From contig CAKUXM010000017.1 of the NCBI GenBank assembly GCA_934700335.1, forward strand, positions 1 through 28,756: a DNA stretch of 28,756 bases. The letters are read 5' to 3'. The translations under genes and the position numbers were made by a program. The DNA is from an uncultured Candidatus Melainabacteria bacterium. GTDB lineage: Bacteria; Cyanobacteriota; Vampirovibrionia; Gastranaerophilales; Gastranaerophilaceae. Below are positions 16,177 to 23,868 of the stretch, piece after piece (position 1 is the first letter of the stretch; each line of letters starts with the position of its first letter). Under the pieces are notes generated by a model, which was not told the DNA's origin, searched no databases, and saw nothing but the letters and a program-made list of their open reading frames with translations.

Positions 16177-16503
16177 ATGACAAACTTTTTTAATGGTATT
16201 AAAAATTTAATTAATAAGAATAAAAAAGAAGTATCACTGAAAGATGCTTTTGAAACTATGAGTAAAGAGATAGAAAAAGCTACGAATAGTTACGACAAAA
16301 ACTTTTTTCCAGAAGAAGAAGTTCTTTCGCCTGAAGAAATACACTACTCAGTATTAAATCTTCCTGCTGGTTCAAATTTTGAAAACATTCAAAAAAAGTA
16401 TACAGAGTTAAAATCTAAATATAATCCGGAAGAGAACCAAGAAGAACTTTCAAGGTTAGAATACGCATACAAATATTTTAAACAAAAATTCGACATAAAC
16501 TAA
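16177..16503 (+). CDS. Small J-domain-like protein lacking HPD
   Basis: A 108-residue protein. Residues 55-105 read like a J-domain: HYSVLNLPAGSNFENIQKKY (helix I-II region), KSKYNPE where the HPD-containing loop would be, then ELSRLEYAYKYFKQKF as helix III. The signature HPD needed to stimulate DnaK is replaced by NPE, so it is unlikely to act as a normal co-chaperone. The N-terminal 50 residues are charged and helical. It starts two bases after the permease stop with only a weak ribosome site, which suggests translation coupled to the permease. It may help assemble or regulate the transporter; that is inference. Confidence 0.75.
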   Translation: MTNFFNGIKNLINKNKKEVSLKDAFETMSKEIEKATNSYDKNFFPEEEVLSPEEIHYSVLNLPAGSNFENIQKKYTELKSKYNPEENQEELSRLEYAYKYFKQKFDIN

Positions 16504-16510
16504 AAAAATA

Positions 16511-16531
16511 ACCGACTTTTTAAAGGTCGGT
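16511..16531. terminator. Two-way terminator between convergent genes
   Basis: ACCGACTTTT pairs with AAAGGTCGGT, with one T-G wobble. It is followed by TTTTTTATTT on the plus strand and by a T-rich run on the minus strand. It lies between the convergent stops at 16503 and 16554. Confidence 0.82.
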
Positions 16532-16553
16532 CATTTTTTATTTAAGTTATTGT

Positions 16554-18302
16554 CTAATTTCTTTTTGGTAATTCAAATTTTGGAAGTTCCAACTTGAATG
16601 GTTTTGATGCTTGAGACAAATCCTTTTTAGCATTTGATTGATATAACTCATTCAACTTAGCCATTGTTCTTGGGAAATATTGTTGCAAATACTGAGTTCT
16701 CAACGACAATAATTCGTGTGTCATTGGTGTATTATGAATTGCATTACCTTCTGCAACAGTCTCTTTTACACCGCCAGAAGGTCCACCGTAGTGAGTTAAC
16801 GCATTTGTGAAGTAATCAACGTGTTCTCTTTGAGCCTCTGGAAATGCTTCTGTAAATGCTGATTTTTCGCTATTATAAATATCTAATAAATCTTTATTTT
16901 GAGAAATCAAATTATCAATAGTCTTATAAATAGTTATATTGTTTGTGGCATCAACATTTTTAAAGTCTTTAGCATGACCAAGCTCGTGAAGAACAACAAA
17001 CAAATTCTCACCAGAGTGAAGTGATTTATCAACCCCGTTAAAATATGATTCTAATTCATTTGTCATACCTTCAAAGTTTTTAACTGTTTCGCTCATTTCT
17101 AACAATTCATCACCTGAAAGATGCTTAAGTGTTTTAATAAGTTTTTCGCTATCACCTTTAACTTCTCCTAAATCAAATGTAGCCGTACGTTTTTCATCTT
17201 TGTCATCAACTACAGTTAATTTATTATCTGCAATTTTCATTGTATAACTTTTATCGTTAAATGTTGATTTAAACTCATTATCAGATACAACAGTAAATGT
17301 CTTTTTATTATCCATCAAGACTTTACCCTCTTTGTCTGTAATCTTGTAACGCAAATATCTATCACCCTTAGGGTCATCTTTATATTTGTATTGTGTTCTA
17401 GTACCGTCTAAAGATTCCATATCTTTTTGAACTTTAACTTTACCATTTTTCTTTTGTTTTGCAGAGCTTACTTCCTTCAAACCGTCTTCTGTTAGAATAT
17501 CAACGGTTCTAACACCTTCAACATTAGAAGGACGAGTATATTCTCTTGAAATCATAGTCCCATCATCTTTAATCTTTGAACGAATTTCATAAGTTACATA
17601 AGGCATTTTTGAATCTTTATCAAATTCGTATCTTGTTTTTGAAATAGTATTATTTTTAAGGTCATAAGCTTCTTGCATACGATACTTATCACCTTCTTTA
17701 GTTTGAAATTCTTCTGTTTTTTCAATTGAACGAACATCTAAATTTTCATCTAAAATTTCTGTAGTCAAATTAAAAGTTAGACCTAAAGCATTTAGGTTAA
17801 AACTTTTTGTATCGTATTTATCACGACCTAATACAACTGCGAAAGTATTTTTATCACCACCAATATATTCCGTAATATCGTCAACTTTTTGTTTAACTTT
17901 TGCGCATTGGTCTTTGTCAAAGATTTGAACAACTTGAGCAATATTTTGAGCAAGCATTTTTGTTGAAGTGAATTGTTTTGCTTTTTCTAACTGTTCTGGA
18001 GTCAAAGCTTTCAATGCTGCGACATCTTTGGGATTACCGGCATATTTTTCAAATTCTTTTGGCAATGGTGTATCCTTTGAAACATCTGTTGGCTTGTTTT
18101 CAAGTTGTTTATTGTCTTGTATTAAATTAGTCTTTGTAAACAATGAATTATTTTCATCAGCTACTAAACTAACCTTTGCACCAACATCACCCGTACTAAA
18201 AACATCAATCGTAGAGCCATCATCTTGAGAAGCTTGTGTTGACTGTTGTTGTTGCATTTGTTTTAATCTTTGAGAAATATTCCCAATATCATTTGTTGAC
18301 AT
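16554..18302 (-). CDS. Large protein with HELGH metalloprotease domain (lethal-factor-like)
   Basis: A 582-residue protein. The first 90 residues are polar and Gln/Ser-rich (QRLKQMQQQQSTQ, then TIDVFSTGDVG). Residues about 170-390 are a beta-rich, charged region with DGT/DKEGK-type turns. A helical C-terminal domain carries VVLHELGHAKDFKN: zinc ligands His439 and His443 with catalytic Glu440. KETVAEGNAIHN follows about 75 residues later and could give the third ligand, as in gluzincins. The HELGHAKDF form and downstream aromatic-rich DYFTNALTHYGG recall ATLF (anthrax lethal factor-like) domains. There is no signal peptide. AAGGTGG precedes the ATG. Likely an effector or toxin-type protease; its secretion route and target are unknown. 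The family link is by eye. Confidence 0.7.
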   Translation of the reverse strand: MSTNDIGNISQRLKQMQQQQSTQASQDDGSTIDVFSTGDVGAKVSLVADENNSLFTKTNLIQDNKQLENKPTDVSKDTPLPKEFEKYAGNPKDVAALKALTPEQLEKAKQFTSTKMLAQNIAQVVQIFDKDQCAKVKQKVDDITEYIGGDKNTFAVVLGRDKYDTKSFNLNALGLTFNLTTEILDENLDVRSIEKTEEFQTKEGDKYRMQEAYDLKNNTISKTRYEFDKDSKMPYVTYEIRSKIKDDGTMISREYTRPSNVEGVRTVDILTEDGLKEVSSAKQKKNGKVKVQKDMESLDGTRTQYKYKDDPKGDRYLRYKITDKEGKVLMDNKKTFTVVSDNEFKSTFNDKSYTMKIADNKLTVVDDKDEKRTATFDLGEVKGDSEKLIKTLKHLSGDELLEMSETVKNFEGMTNELESYFNGVDKSLHSGENLFVVLHELGHAKDFKNVDATNNITIYKTIDNLISQNKDLLDIYNSEKSAFTEAFPEAQREHVDYFTNALTHYGGPSGGVKETVAEGNAIHNTPMTHELLSLRTQYLQQYFPRTMAKLNELYQSNAKKDLSQASKPFKLELPKFELPKRN

Positions 18303-18380
18303 GCTTTTCCACCTTCTTATACTAATTGATAACTATTAAAGTATCCTAAAAGAAAAAATTGCCATTTTTATTAAAAATTA

Positions 18381-19529
18381 TTAACATTTATCAGATTTAC
18401 ATTTACAAGCGAATTTTAGAGCTAAGAAATAATATAATACTGCTAAGAATACTATTACGCAGAAATCTCCAAATATTTGATAGAAAGTTGCCCCCATTTG
18501 ATTTAATTTTATAATTCCGTCAACACCTTTTGTTGCAGGAATAAAGAACGAAATTACGTTTAAATACATCGGAATTGCTTCTTTTGGCCAAATAAAACCG
18601 GGAAGGAAAATTAAGATTAAAGAAGATACAACGAAAATTAATAATGAAGATTCTCTTGTTGTGTACAAAACAGACAAGAAATGTGCAAAAAATACTGTTG
18701 CATAATAGAACGGTACCAAGAATATAAACAGTGGTAATAAATTATACGACATCGGATAATTTACGATTGCCGGATACAACAGGTAGTAAAATAGTGAATA
18801 AAACATATACAATAAAACATAGGCAGTCGAACGAGCAAACAATACAAATCCTCGATTTTGTTTATGATAACAAAAATCTCTATGTTTTTCTTTCATAGTA
18901 CCAAGCAAAAGTCCTAACCCTACAACAATTGTTTGATGAAGAATTAAAATCAAAATCACAGGATAAATATACGTAGCATACCCACCGGCAGGATTATAAA
19001 GTGGTGTTGAAACGAATTCAAATGGTTGTTTTAAATTCATTGCCATTTGTTTTGGAACACCTTGTTTCATAAGGCTATTAACTTCAATAGCACCACCCAA
19101 AGACACCGCCGTTTGAGTTGTACCAGTTGCAACAGCTTTATAAATAATCAAATAACTTGAATCCGCATACATTGAAACGTGAGTTTGATTACCATTTTTT
19201 ATATCTTTTTCGAAATCTTTTGGAATTACAACATATCCTTTCAATTTATTTGAATAAAAAAGATGTTGTGCCTCGTTTTTATCAATAGTTTTTCTAACGA
19301 CTTCAACGTTGTCATTCGCATCAAGGCGTTGAGTAAATTCTCTTGATAATTCTGTATTATCCATATCAACAACTGCAACAGGAACTTCTTGAAGCACCTC
19401 GTGAGAATATGGAATAGAATAAAAAATTGAATACGCAATAACACCAATTACCATAATAAGAACAGAACCACCATCATGGAAAAACCGACGATATTCAGAT
19501 TTCATTATTTTCCAGAATTTTTTCATCAT
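18381..19529 (-). CDS. ABC-2 type transport permease (last gene of export operon)
   Basis: Inner-membrane protein of about 382 residues: one N-terminal helix (SVLIMVIGVIAYSIFYSIPYS), a large periplasmic domain (about 35-165, with VPVAVVDMDNTELSREFTQRLD typical of the YhhJ/YbhR group), then five membrane helices. The start is set at the ATG at 19529, which overlaps the previous stop as ATGA; a TTG four codons earlier is the alternative. It is the second permease of the tetR-tolC-hlyD operon and probably pairs with the preceding gene as a heterodimer. No ATP-binding subunit is encoded nearby. Confidence 0.9.
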   Translation of the reverse strand: MMKKFWKIMKSEYRRFFHDGGSVLIMVIGVIAYSIFYSIPYSHEVLQEVPVAVVDMDNTELSREFTQRLDANDNVEVVRKTIDKNEAQHLFYSNKLKGYVVIPKDFEKDIKNGNQTHVSMYADSSYLIIYKAVATGTTQTAVSLGGAIEVNSLMKQGVPKQMAMNLKQPFEFVSTPLYNPAGGYATYIYPVILILILHQTIVVGLGLLLGTMKEKHRDFCYHKQNRGFVLFARSTAYVLLYMFYSLFYYLLYPAIVNYPMSYNLLPLFIFLVPFYYATVFFAHFLSVLYTTRESSLLIFVVSSLILIFLPGFIWPKEAIPMYLNVISFFIPATKGVDGIIKLNQMGATFYQIFGDFCVIVFLAVLYYFLALKFACKCKSDKC

Positions 19530-20689
19530 TTTTGATACCAAGTACTTTCATCATTTGCCAACTTTTTCAATCGTGGTAAAGTCAAAAAACATAAACCAAC
19601 AATACAAAGTAGCGCAAATATATTTTGTAAATCATAAACAACAGGTAAATCTCGCATTGTTTGATTTAATAAAATTTTAATATAATGACTTAATGGTAAG
19701 GAAGCGCTATAAATCTTTGCAAACAAAGGCATCGCCATAACAGGATAAGTAACCCCTGCAAACGCAAAACCCATTGCTGAATAAAATGCTGCGTTACTTA
19801 AACAATATCTAAAATTACCATTTATAGACATAAACAATGCGCCCAAACATAATACCGTAAAGATAAATAACAATGTTGAAACAACTACCATAAAGAAATT
19901 TCCGCTAAATGGTGAATTAAACAGTACAAAGTACATAAAATAAATTATTGCAAAATCACAAGAAAAAACTAAAAAATATGGAGTAATTTTACCAAGTGTT
20001 GCAACGATTATAGAACCATTTGCAGATTTAAGCCACTTTTTAGTTGTACCTTTCTTAAATTCAATACCAAACGCCCACATTGCAACCATAAGAATTAAAA
20101 TTTGCAAAATATGTCCAAATGCAATTAATGATAAAAAGTATTGATAATTCAAATAAGGATTAGAGCGAACATGGTCATCAACTGCAATCAAGTTTGCTTT
20201 TTTAACAGCAACCTGCATTGGTAAACCCTTTTTTGCTCTTGTTTTTGCATCAATACCGACAATCATTGTTTGTACAACAGTGGTAATATCCTTTGATATG
20301 ATACCTCCAATCAAAATCATCTGATTGTTATAATACATAACCAATTTAGGGTTTTTCATTCTATAAATATCAGATTGAAAATCTTTAGGAATGGCAATCA
20401 TTGCATAAATCTTACCTCTTGTAAAAAGGTCTTTTCCTTGCTCAAAATCAGTAATTCTGTATTCAATATTACATGAAGGAAGAGCTTGAATATTACGTTC
20501 AAGAAGTCTTGATAATTCCGAATTATCCTGATTTAAAATCGCAATAGGAAGATTTCTAGGTGAACCCTCTTTAAATATAGAAGTTGTAATTAAGCAAAGA
20601 GCAATCGGCAAAACAACCATTAAAACAATTATTAATGGTTGATGAATAAATTGATTAACTTCTCTTTTTACAACTGCTTTATAAGACAT
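19526..20689 (-). CDS. ABC-2 type transport permease (first of pair)
   Basis: A 387-residue inner-membrane protein with the same plan as its neighbour: N-terminal helix (PLIIVLMVVLPIALCLITTSIF), periplasmic domain with LPIAILNQDNSELSRLLERN, and a C-terminal bundle of five helices ending near FALLCIVGLCFLTL. The shared DNxELSR motif marks both as paralogues from a duplication. It starts one base after the hlyD stop, without a clear ribosome site, so translation is probably coupled. Such permease pairs with an HlyD adaptor export drugs, lipids or other small compounds; substrate unknown. Confidence 0.9.
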   Translation of the reverse strand: MSYKAVVKREVNQFIHQPLIIVLMVVLPIALCLITTSIFKEGSPRNLPIAILNQDNSELSRLLERNIQALPSCNIEYRITDFEQGKDLFTRGKIYAMIAIPKDFQSDIYRMKNPKLVMYYNNQMILIGGIISKDITTVVQTMIVGIDAKTRAKKGLPMQVAVKKANLIAVDDHVRSNPYLNYQYFLSLIAFGHILQILILMVAMWAFGIEFKKGTTKKWLKSANGSIIVATLGKITPYFLVFSCDFAIIYFMYFVLFNSPFSGNFFMVVVSTLLFIFTVLCLGALFMSINGNFRYCLSNAAFYSAMGFAFAGVTYPVMAMPLFAKIYSASLPLSHYIKILLNQTMRDLPVVYDLQNIFALLCIVGLCFLTLPRLKKLANDESTWYQK

Positions 20690-20690
20690 T

Positions 20691-21626
20691 TTATTTAATC
20701 TTTTCCCAATCAGTAATTGCGCTCATACCAGCTCTCAAGTCAGAAATTGGTTCAACAGGAACAGCTCTGACTTCGAAGGTTTTCATATCAAAATCACCTT
20801 TAGCTTTTGTCGCTCTCCAAGTTGCAAAATTACCTAAAACAGAAATGTAATTAACTTTAACTTTAATTTTTTGGTTGTCTAAAGCAGGAATTTTAACAAA
20901 GAATTCTTTATCCATTTTTATTTTTGATAATAAGTCCTCTCTCATATTGAAAGTTACCCAAGAATCAGTATTATCAGCAACGGTAATGATTGGATAACCA
21001 GCCCCGACAAGTTCGCCCTCATCAACGGTAAGTTCAGTAATTTCACCATCAATAGGTGAAACAATTGAGTTTTCTTTTAAATATGATGAAACTTCACTAA
21101 TCGCACCTTTTGCACGTTGAACATTTGCACTAGCTGAAAGTTTATCTTCATATCTAGCTGAAGCTGTCATATTATAAGCATCTTGTGCTGATTTGTATTG
21201 TGCATAAGCTTCATCAAGTTTTTGAGTAGGAACAACACCTTCTTTGTGAAGTCTGTTTATTCTATCATAAGTCTTTTTAGCAAGGTTTAATTGATTTAGA
21301 GCCATTTGTCTTTGTTCAACTCTCGCACCATTTGAAGCTTTTTCTTGTTGTGCCATTGCAAGTGCTAAAGTTGCAGCTGTTTGGTCAGCCTTTGCTTGAA
21401 TTTCAGGAGTATCTAAAATTAACAGAACATCACCTTTTTTAACTTTGTCTCCTTTTTTAATATTAATCTTTTGAACACGACCAGTAACTTTTGACGATAA
21501 ATCAACCGATTTAACCTCAACTTCACCTTGTAAAATCAATGTATTTGTTTTTTTGTAGATATAAATACCCATAAAACAAATACCAATAATTAATATTAAT
21601 ACCGCTAAAACTCTTTTCTTATTCAT
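20691..21626 (-). CDS. HlyD-family membrane fusion (periplasmic adaptor) protein
   Basis: A 311-residue adaptor that bridges an inner-membrane pump to TolC. The N-terminal anchor RVLAVLILIIGICFMGIYIY is followed by the first half of the lipoyl domain (VTGRVQKINIKKGDKVKKGD), an alpha-helical hairpin (about 75-180, coiled coil), the second lipoyl half (IVSPIDGEITELTVDEGELV) and a beta-barrel domain. This is the EmrA/YbhG/YhiI plan. AGGTGA precedes the ATG, 8 bp after the tolC stop. Its place between the tolC-like gene and two permeases indicates one tripartite exporter. Confidence 0.93.
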   Translation of the reverse strand: MNKKRVLAVLILIIGICFMGIYIYKKTNTLILQGEVEVKSVDLSSKVTGRVQKINIKKGDKVKKGDVLLILDTPEIQAKADQTAATLALAMAQQEKASNGARVEQRQMALNQLNLAKKTYDRINRLHKEGVVPTQKLDEAYAQYKSAQDAYNMTASARYEDKLSASANVQRAKGAISEVSSYLKENSIVSPIDGEITELTVDEGELVGAGYPIITVADNTDSWVTFNMREDLLSKIKMDKEFFVKIPALDNQKIKVKVNYISVLGNFATWRATKAKGDFDMKTFEVRAVPVEPISDLRAGMSAITDWEKIK

Positions 21627-21634
21627 AATTTCAC

Positions 21635-23023
21635 CTAAAATTTTTCACCTTTTGAGTTAATAATGTAGTTTAAAAATTCTTTTGTATTACCGTTTGTCTT
21701 TAATAATTCACATAAAGTCAAATCGTAATTGTAAAGAGATTGAAGTCTTTCAATCTTAACCTTTGATAGGGCAAGTTCAGCATCAGTAACATCAAGCGAA
21801 GTTCTAAAACCTTCTTTAAACCCTAAACTTGCAGTACGCAAAGATTCTTCCGCATTTGCCATTGAAGCGTTTGATGATTCATACATTTCTTTATTCTTCA
21901 TCAATTCTTGATATTGTTTTGTAACCAAAGATTCAATATTATATTGCGCATCAGCAATTTCGTAGTCAACACTGTGTCTATCAGCATCAGCAGCTCGAAC
22001 ATTGTTATAACGGCTCAAACCATCAAATAACAAGAAATTAACAGAACCACCTATACCAGCTCTTGGAAAAGACTGTGATAAATCACTTGCTCCAACAATA
22101 TCATAAGCAAATACACTTACGTTTGGAGAATAATTTGCTACTTCACTTCTAAATTTCGCATTCAAAGCTTTTTTCTTTGCCTTTAATTGTTTAAGTTGAG
22201 GATTGTTTTCTAAAGCATTTTTCTTCATTTCTGTAACATCAATTGTACTGTCATTATAAGCAAATAATAATGAATCTGGATAAATCAAAACATCTTTCAA
22301 ATCAGCATCTTTAGATTTAATAAGAGTTTTCAAACCTTCTTCAATAACATTTGCATCTCTCAATGAAGCTTTATATTGTCTTTGAGCATCAGCATAAGCA
22401 ACTTCTGCATGCAATCTTTCAGATTTAGAAATCATACCTTCACGTTCAAGAGCTTTTGCATCATCAAGATGTTTTTTAATACCTTCCATAACTTGAGCAC
22501 GAACAGAAACCACATCACGAGCAAGTCTTAAACCATAATATCTTTTTACAAGCTCAACAGTTAAATTGTCTTGAACTTCAACATATTTTGAATTAGAAGC
22601 CTCTAATTTAGCTCTTGCTGCCGAGTTTAATGCAATAATTTTACCTCCAGTAAAGATGTTCCAAACAACCGCACCACCTACTGTGAATAAGTTTTGCTCC
22701 TGAACTGGTGTTGTTAAATTTGAACTATAATGTAGCGCAGGAATAGAAACAGGAGTTGTAACCGCAATAGGGTCAGAAAAGTGCATATATGTAGCATTAA
22801 CTACAACCTTTGGTAAATATTGACCAATTGCCGCATTTCTCTCATATTTTGATTTTTTAATTTGTTCTTCAAAAGCTTTCAATGAATTGTTATTTTCTAA
22901 CATTAATTGATAAGCTTGTTCAAAAGTTAGACCAACTTTTTGAATAGATGCCTCTTTAGTTTCTGCAAAAGCAGGAAGAGTCATACAAACTAATAAAAAT
23001 ATTATTGGTAAAATCTTTTTCAT
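21635..23023 (-). CDS. TolC-family outer-membrane efflux protein
   Basis: A 462-residue outer-membrane channel subunit. The signal peptide MKKILPIIFLLVCMTLPAFA is cleaved probably before ETK. Two homologous halves of long helices and two strands follow, the first with LTFEQAYQLMLENNNSLKAFEEQ, the second with MKKNALENNPQLKQLKAKKK, the internal repeat typical of TolC. NFLLFDGLSRYNNVRAADADR is the second beta-hairpin region. Its ATG overlaps the tetR stop as ATGA, so translation is coupled to the regulator. Confidence 0.93.
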   Translation of the reverse strand: MKKILPIIFLLVCMTLPAFAETKEASIQKVGLTFEQAYQLMLENNNSLKAFEEQIKKSKYERNAAIGQYLPKVVVNATYMHFSDPIAVTTPVSIPALHYSSNLTTPVQEQNLFTVGGAVVWNIFTGGKIIALNSAARAKLEASNSKYVEVQDNLTVELVKRYYGLRLARDVVSVRAQVMEGIKKHLDDAKALEREGMISKSERLHAEVAYADAQRQYKASLRDANVIEEGLKTLIKSKDADLKDVLIYPDSLLFAYNDSTIDVTEMKKNALENNPQLKQLKAKKKALNAKFRSEVANYSPNVSVFAYDIVGASDLSQSFPRAGIGGSVNFLLFDGLSRYNNVRAADADRHSVDYEIADAQYNIESLVTKQYQELMKNKEMYESSNASMANAEESLRTASLGFKEGFRTSLDVTDAELALSKVKIERLQSLYNYDLTLCELLKTNGNTKEFLNYIINSKGEKF

Positions 23024-23601
23024 ACACCAACCTCTAACATTGCTAAAAATCTTTTAACAATTTCATTCTTCTTCGCCATTAAATCATCGTTTTCAGATGA
23101 ACATTCGATATAACAATTTATCATTGAGTCAAAAATATTAGCCAAAAGATAAGCTGTATCTTCTGACATCTTTTTAATTTCCCTTATAATAGAAGCACTA
23201 TACGCATAAACGCAAGCCATAGGGTGTTCTTTTCTACGAGAAATACCTCGCAAGAATAATTGGTTATTCTCCATATATGCTTTAATCGTGGTTTTGTTTC
23301 TTTCAAAATATTTAATTTTGTATTCAGCCATTTTTTCTAATTTCTCAACAGGGCTAGAAACTTCATCACAAGTAAACTTCATTTCGTCATAAGCATTTTG
23401 AATAACAGAAGAAAGCCATGCAAGAAAAAGACCTTCTTTATTTTTAAAATATCCGTAAATCGTACCAACCCCAATACCTAACTCTTTAGATATTTTGTCA
23501 ATTTGAGTCTTTTCATATCCAGAGATTTTGAAGTACTTATTAGCTGTATCAATAATCAGCTTTTTCTTTAATTCGTCTACTTGATCAATTAATTTTGCCA
23601 T
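23020..23601 (-). CDS. TetR/AcrR-family transcriptional regulator
   Basis: First gene of the export operon; 193 residues, normal for TetR. The N-terminal helix-turn-helix spans about 15-60 (IIDTANKYFKISGYEKTQID, then KELGIGVGTIYGYFKNKEGL), followed by an all-helical ligand domain. It likely represses its own operon: two GAAT-N3-ATTC dyads overlie its promoter. There is no ribosome site; TATCAT ends six bases before the ATG, so the mRNA is probably leaderless. The stop overlaps the tolC start by four bases. The ligand is unknown but presumably an export substrate. Confidence 0.94.
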   Translation of the reverse strand: MAKLIDQVDELKKKLIIDTANKYFKISGYEKTQIDKISKELGIGVGTIYGYFKNKEGLFLAWLSSVIQNAYDEMKFTCDEVSSPVEKLEKMAEYKIKYFERNKTTIKAYMENNQLFLRGISRRKEHPMACVYAYSASIIREIKKMSEDTAYLLANIFDSMINCYIECSSENDDLMAKKNEIVKRFLAMLEVGV

Positions 23602-23602
23602 A

Positions 23603-23636
23603 TCAGAATGATATTCTGAAAGAGAATTACATTCAA
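23603..23636 (-). promoter_or_regulatory. Leaderless promoter with two overlapping tetR operators
   Basis: Minus strand: -35 TTGAAT (23636-23631), 17-bp spacer, -10 TATCAT (23613-23608), six bases, then ATG. A perfect dyad TCAGAAT-N3-ATTCTGA (23603-23619) covers the -10 box, and a second with the same core, GAAT-N3-ATTC (23624-23634), covers the -35 box. Their centres lie 18 bp apart. This is the expected layout for autorepression by the adjacent TetR protein. Confidence 0.7.
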
Positions 23637-23721
23637 GATTAAAAATTTAATTCTTAACAATAAGTAATAATATAGTGAATAGAAATTGGTGAATTGTGAA
23701 TAGACAAAAGTAATAGAGTAC

Positions 23722-23791
23722 CTACTCACTACTCACTACTCACTACTCACTACTCACTACTCACTACTCACTACTCACTACTCACTACTCA
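23722..23791. repeat. Heptanucleotide tandem repeat, ten perfect copies
   Basis: CTACTCA occurs ten times in a row without a mismatch, between tetR and the MATE gene. Just to the left (23673-23702) are GTGAATAG-type words, partly complementary to the repeat, so the region can fold back. The same words form the arms of the element at 61-223. Perfect copies imply recent expansion. Heptameric repeats of this style (STRR) are known in filamentous cyanobacteria. The 77 bp from 23792 to the MATE stop hold no gene I can support. Confidence 0.92.
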
Positions 23792-23868
23792 TCATCGTCT
23801 ACTTTTATTCTTGGTATTCTTGGCAAGCTCAAATGGTAGAACGTTGCCAACAAATTATAACAAAAATA

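Noticed and set aside
13848..18302. Prophage or integrative element covering the toxin-like genes
   Set aside because: No integrase, structural phage gene, attachment repeats or tRNA border was found, and an ordinary permease lies in the middle.
23722..23791. Tandem repeats as a CRISPR array
   Set aside because: Units are 7 bp and directly joined with no spacers, and no cas gene is in the window.
23792..23868. Possible remnant of a second GIY-YIG gene on the minus strand (SLPRIPRIKVDDDE before the stop)
   Set aside because: The likeness to LPRIKKLELISE at the end of the real gene is only a few residues and no upstream part of the domain is present.
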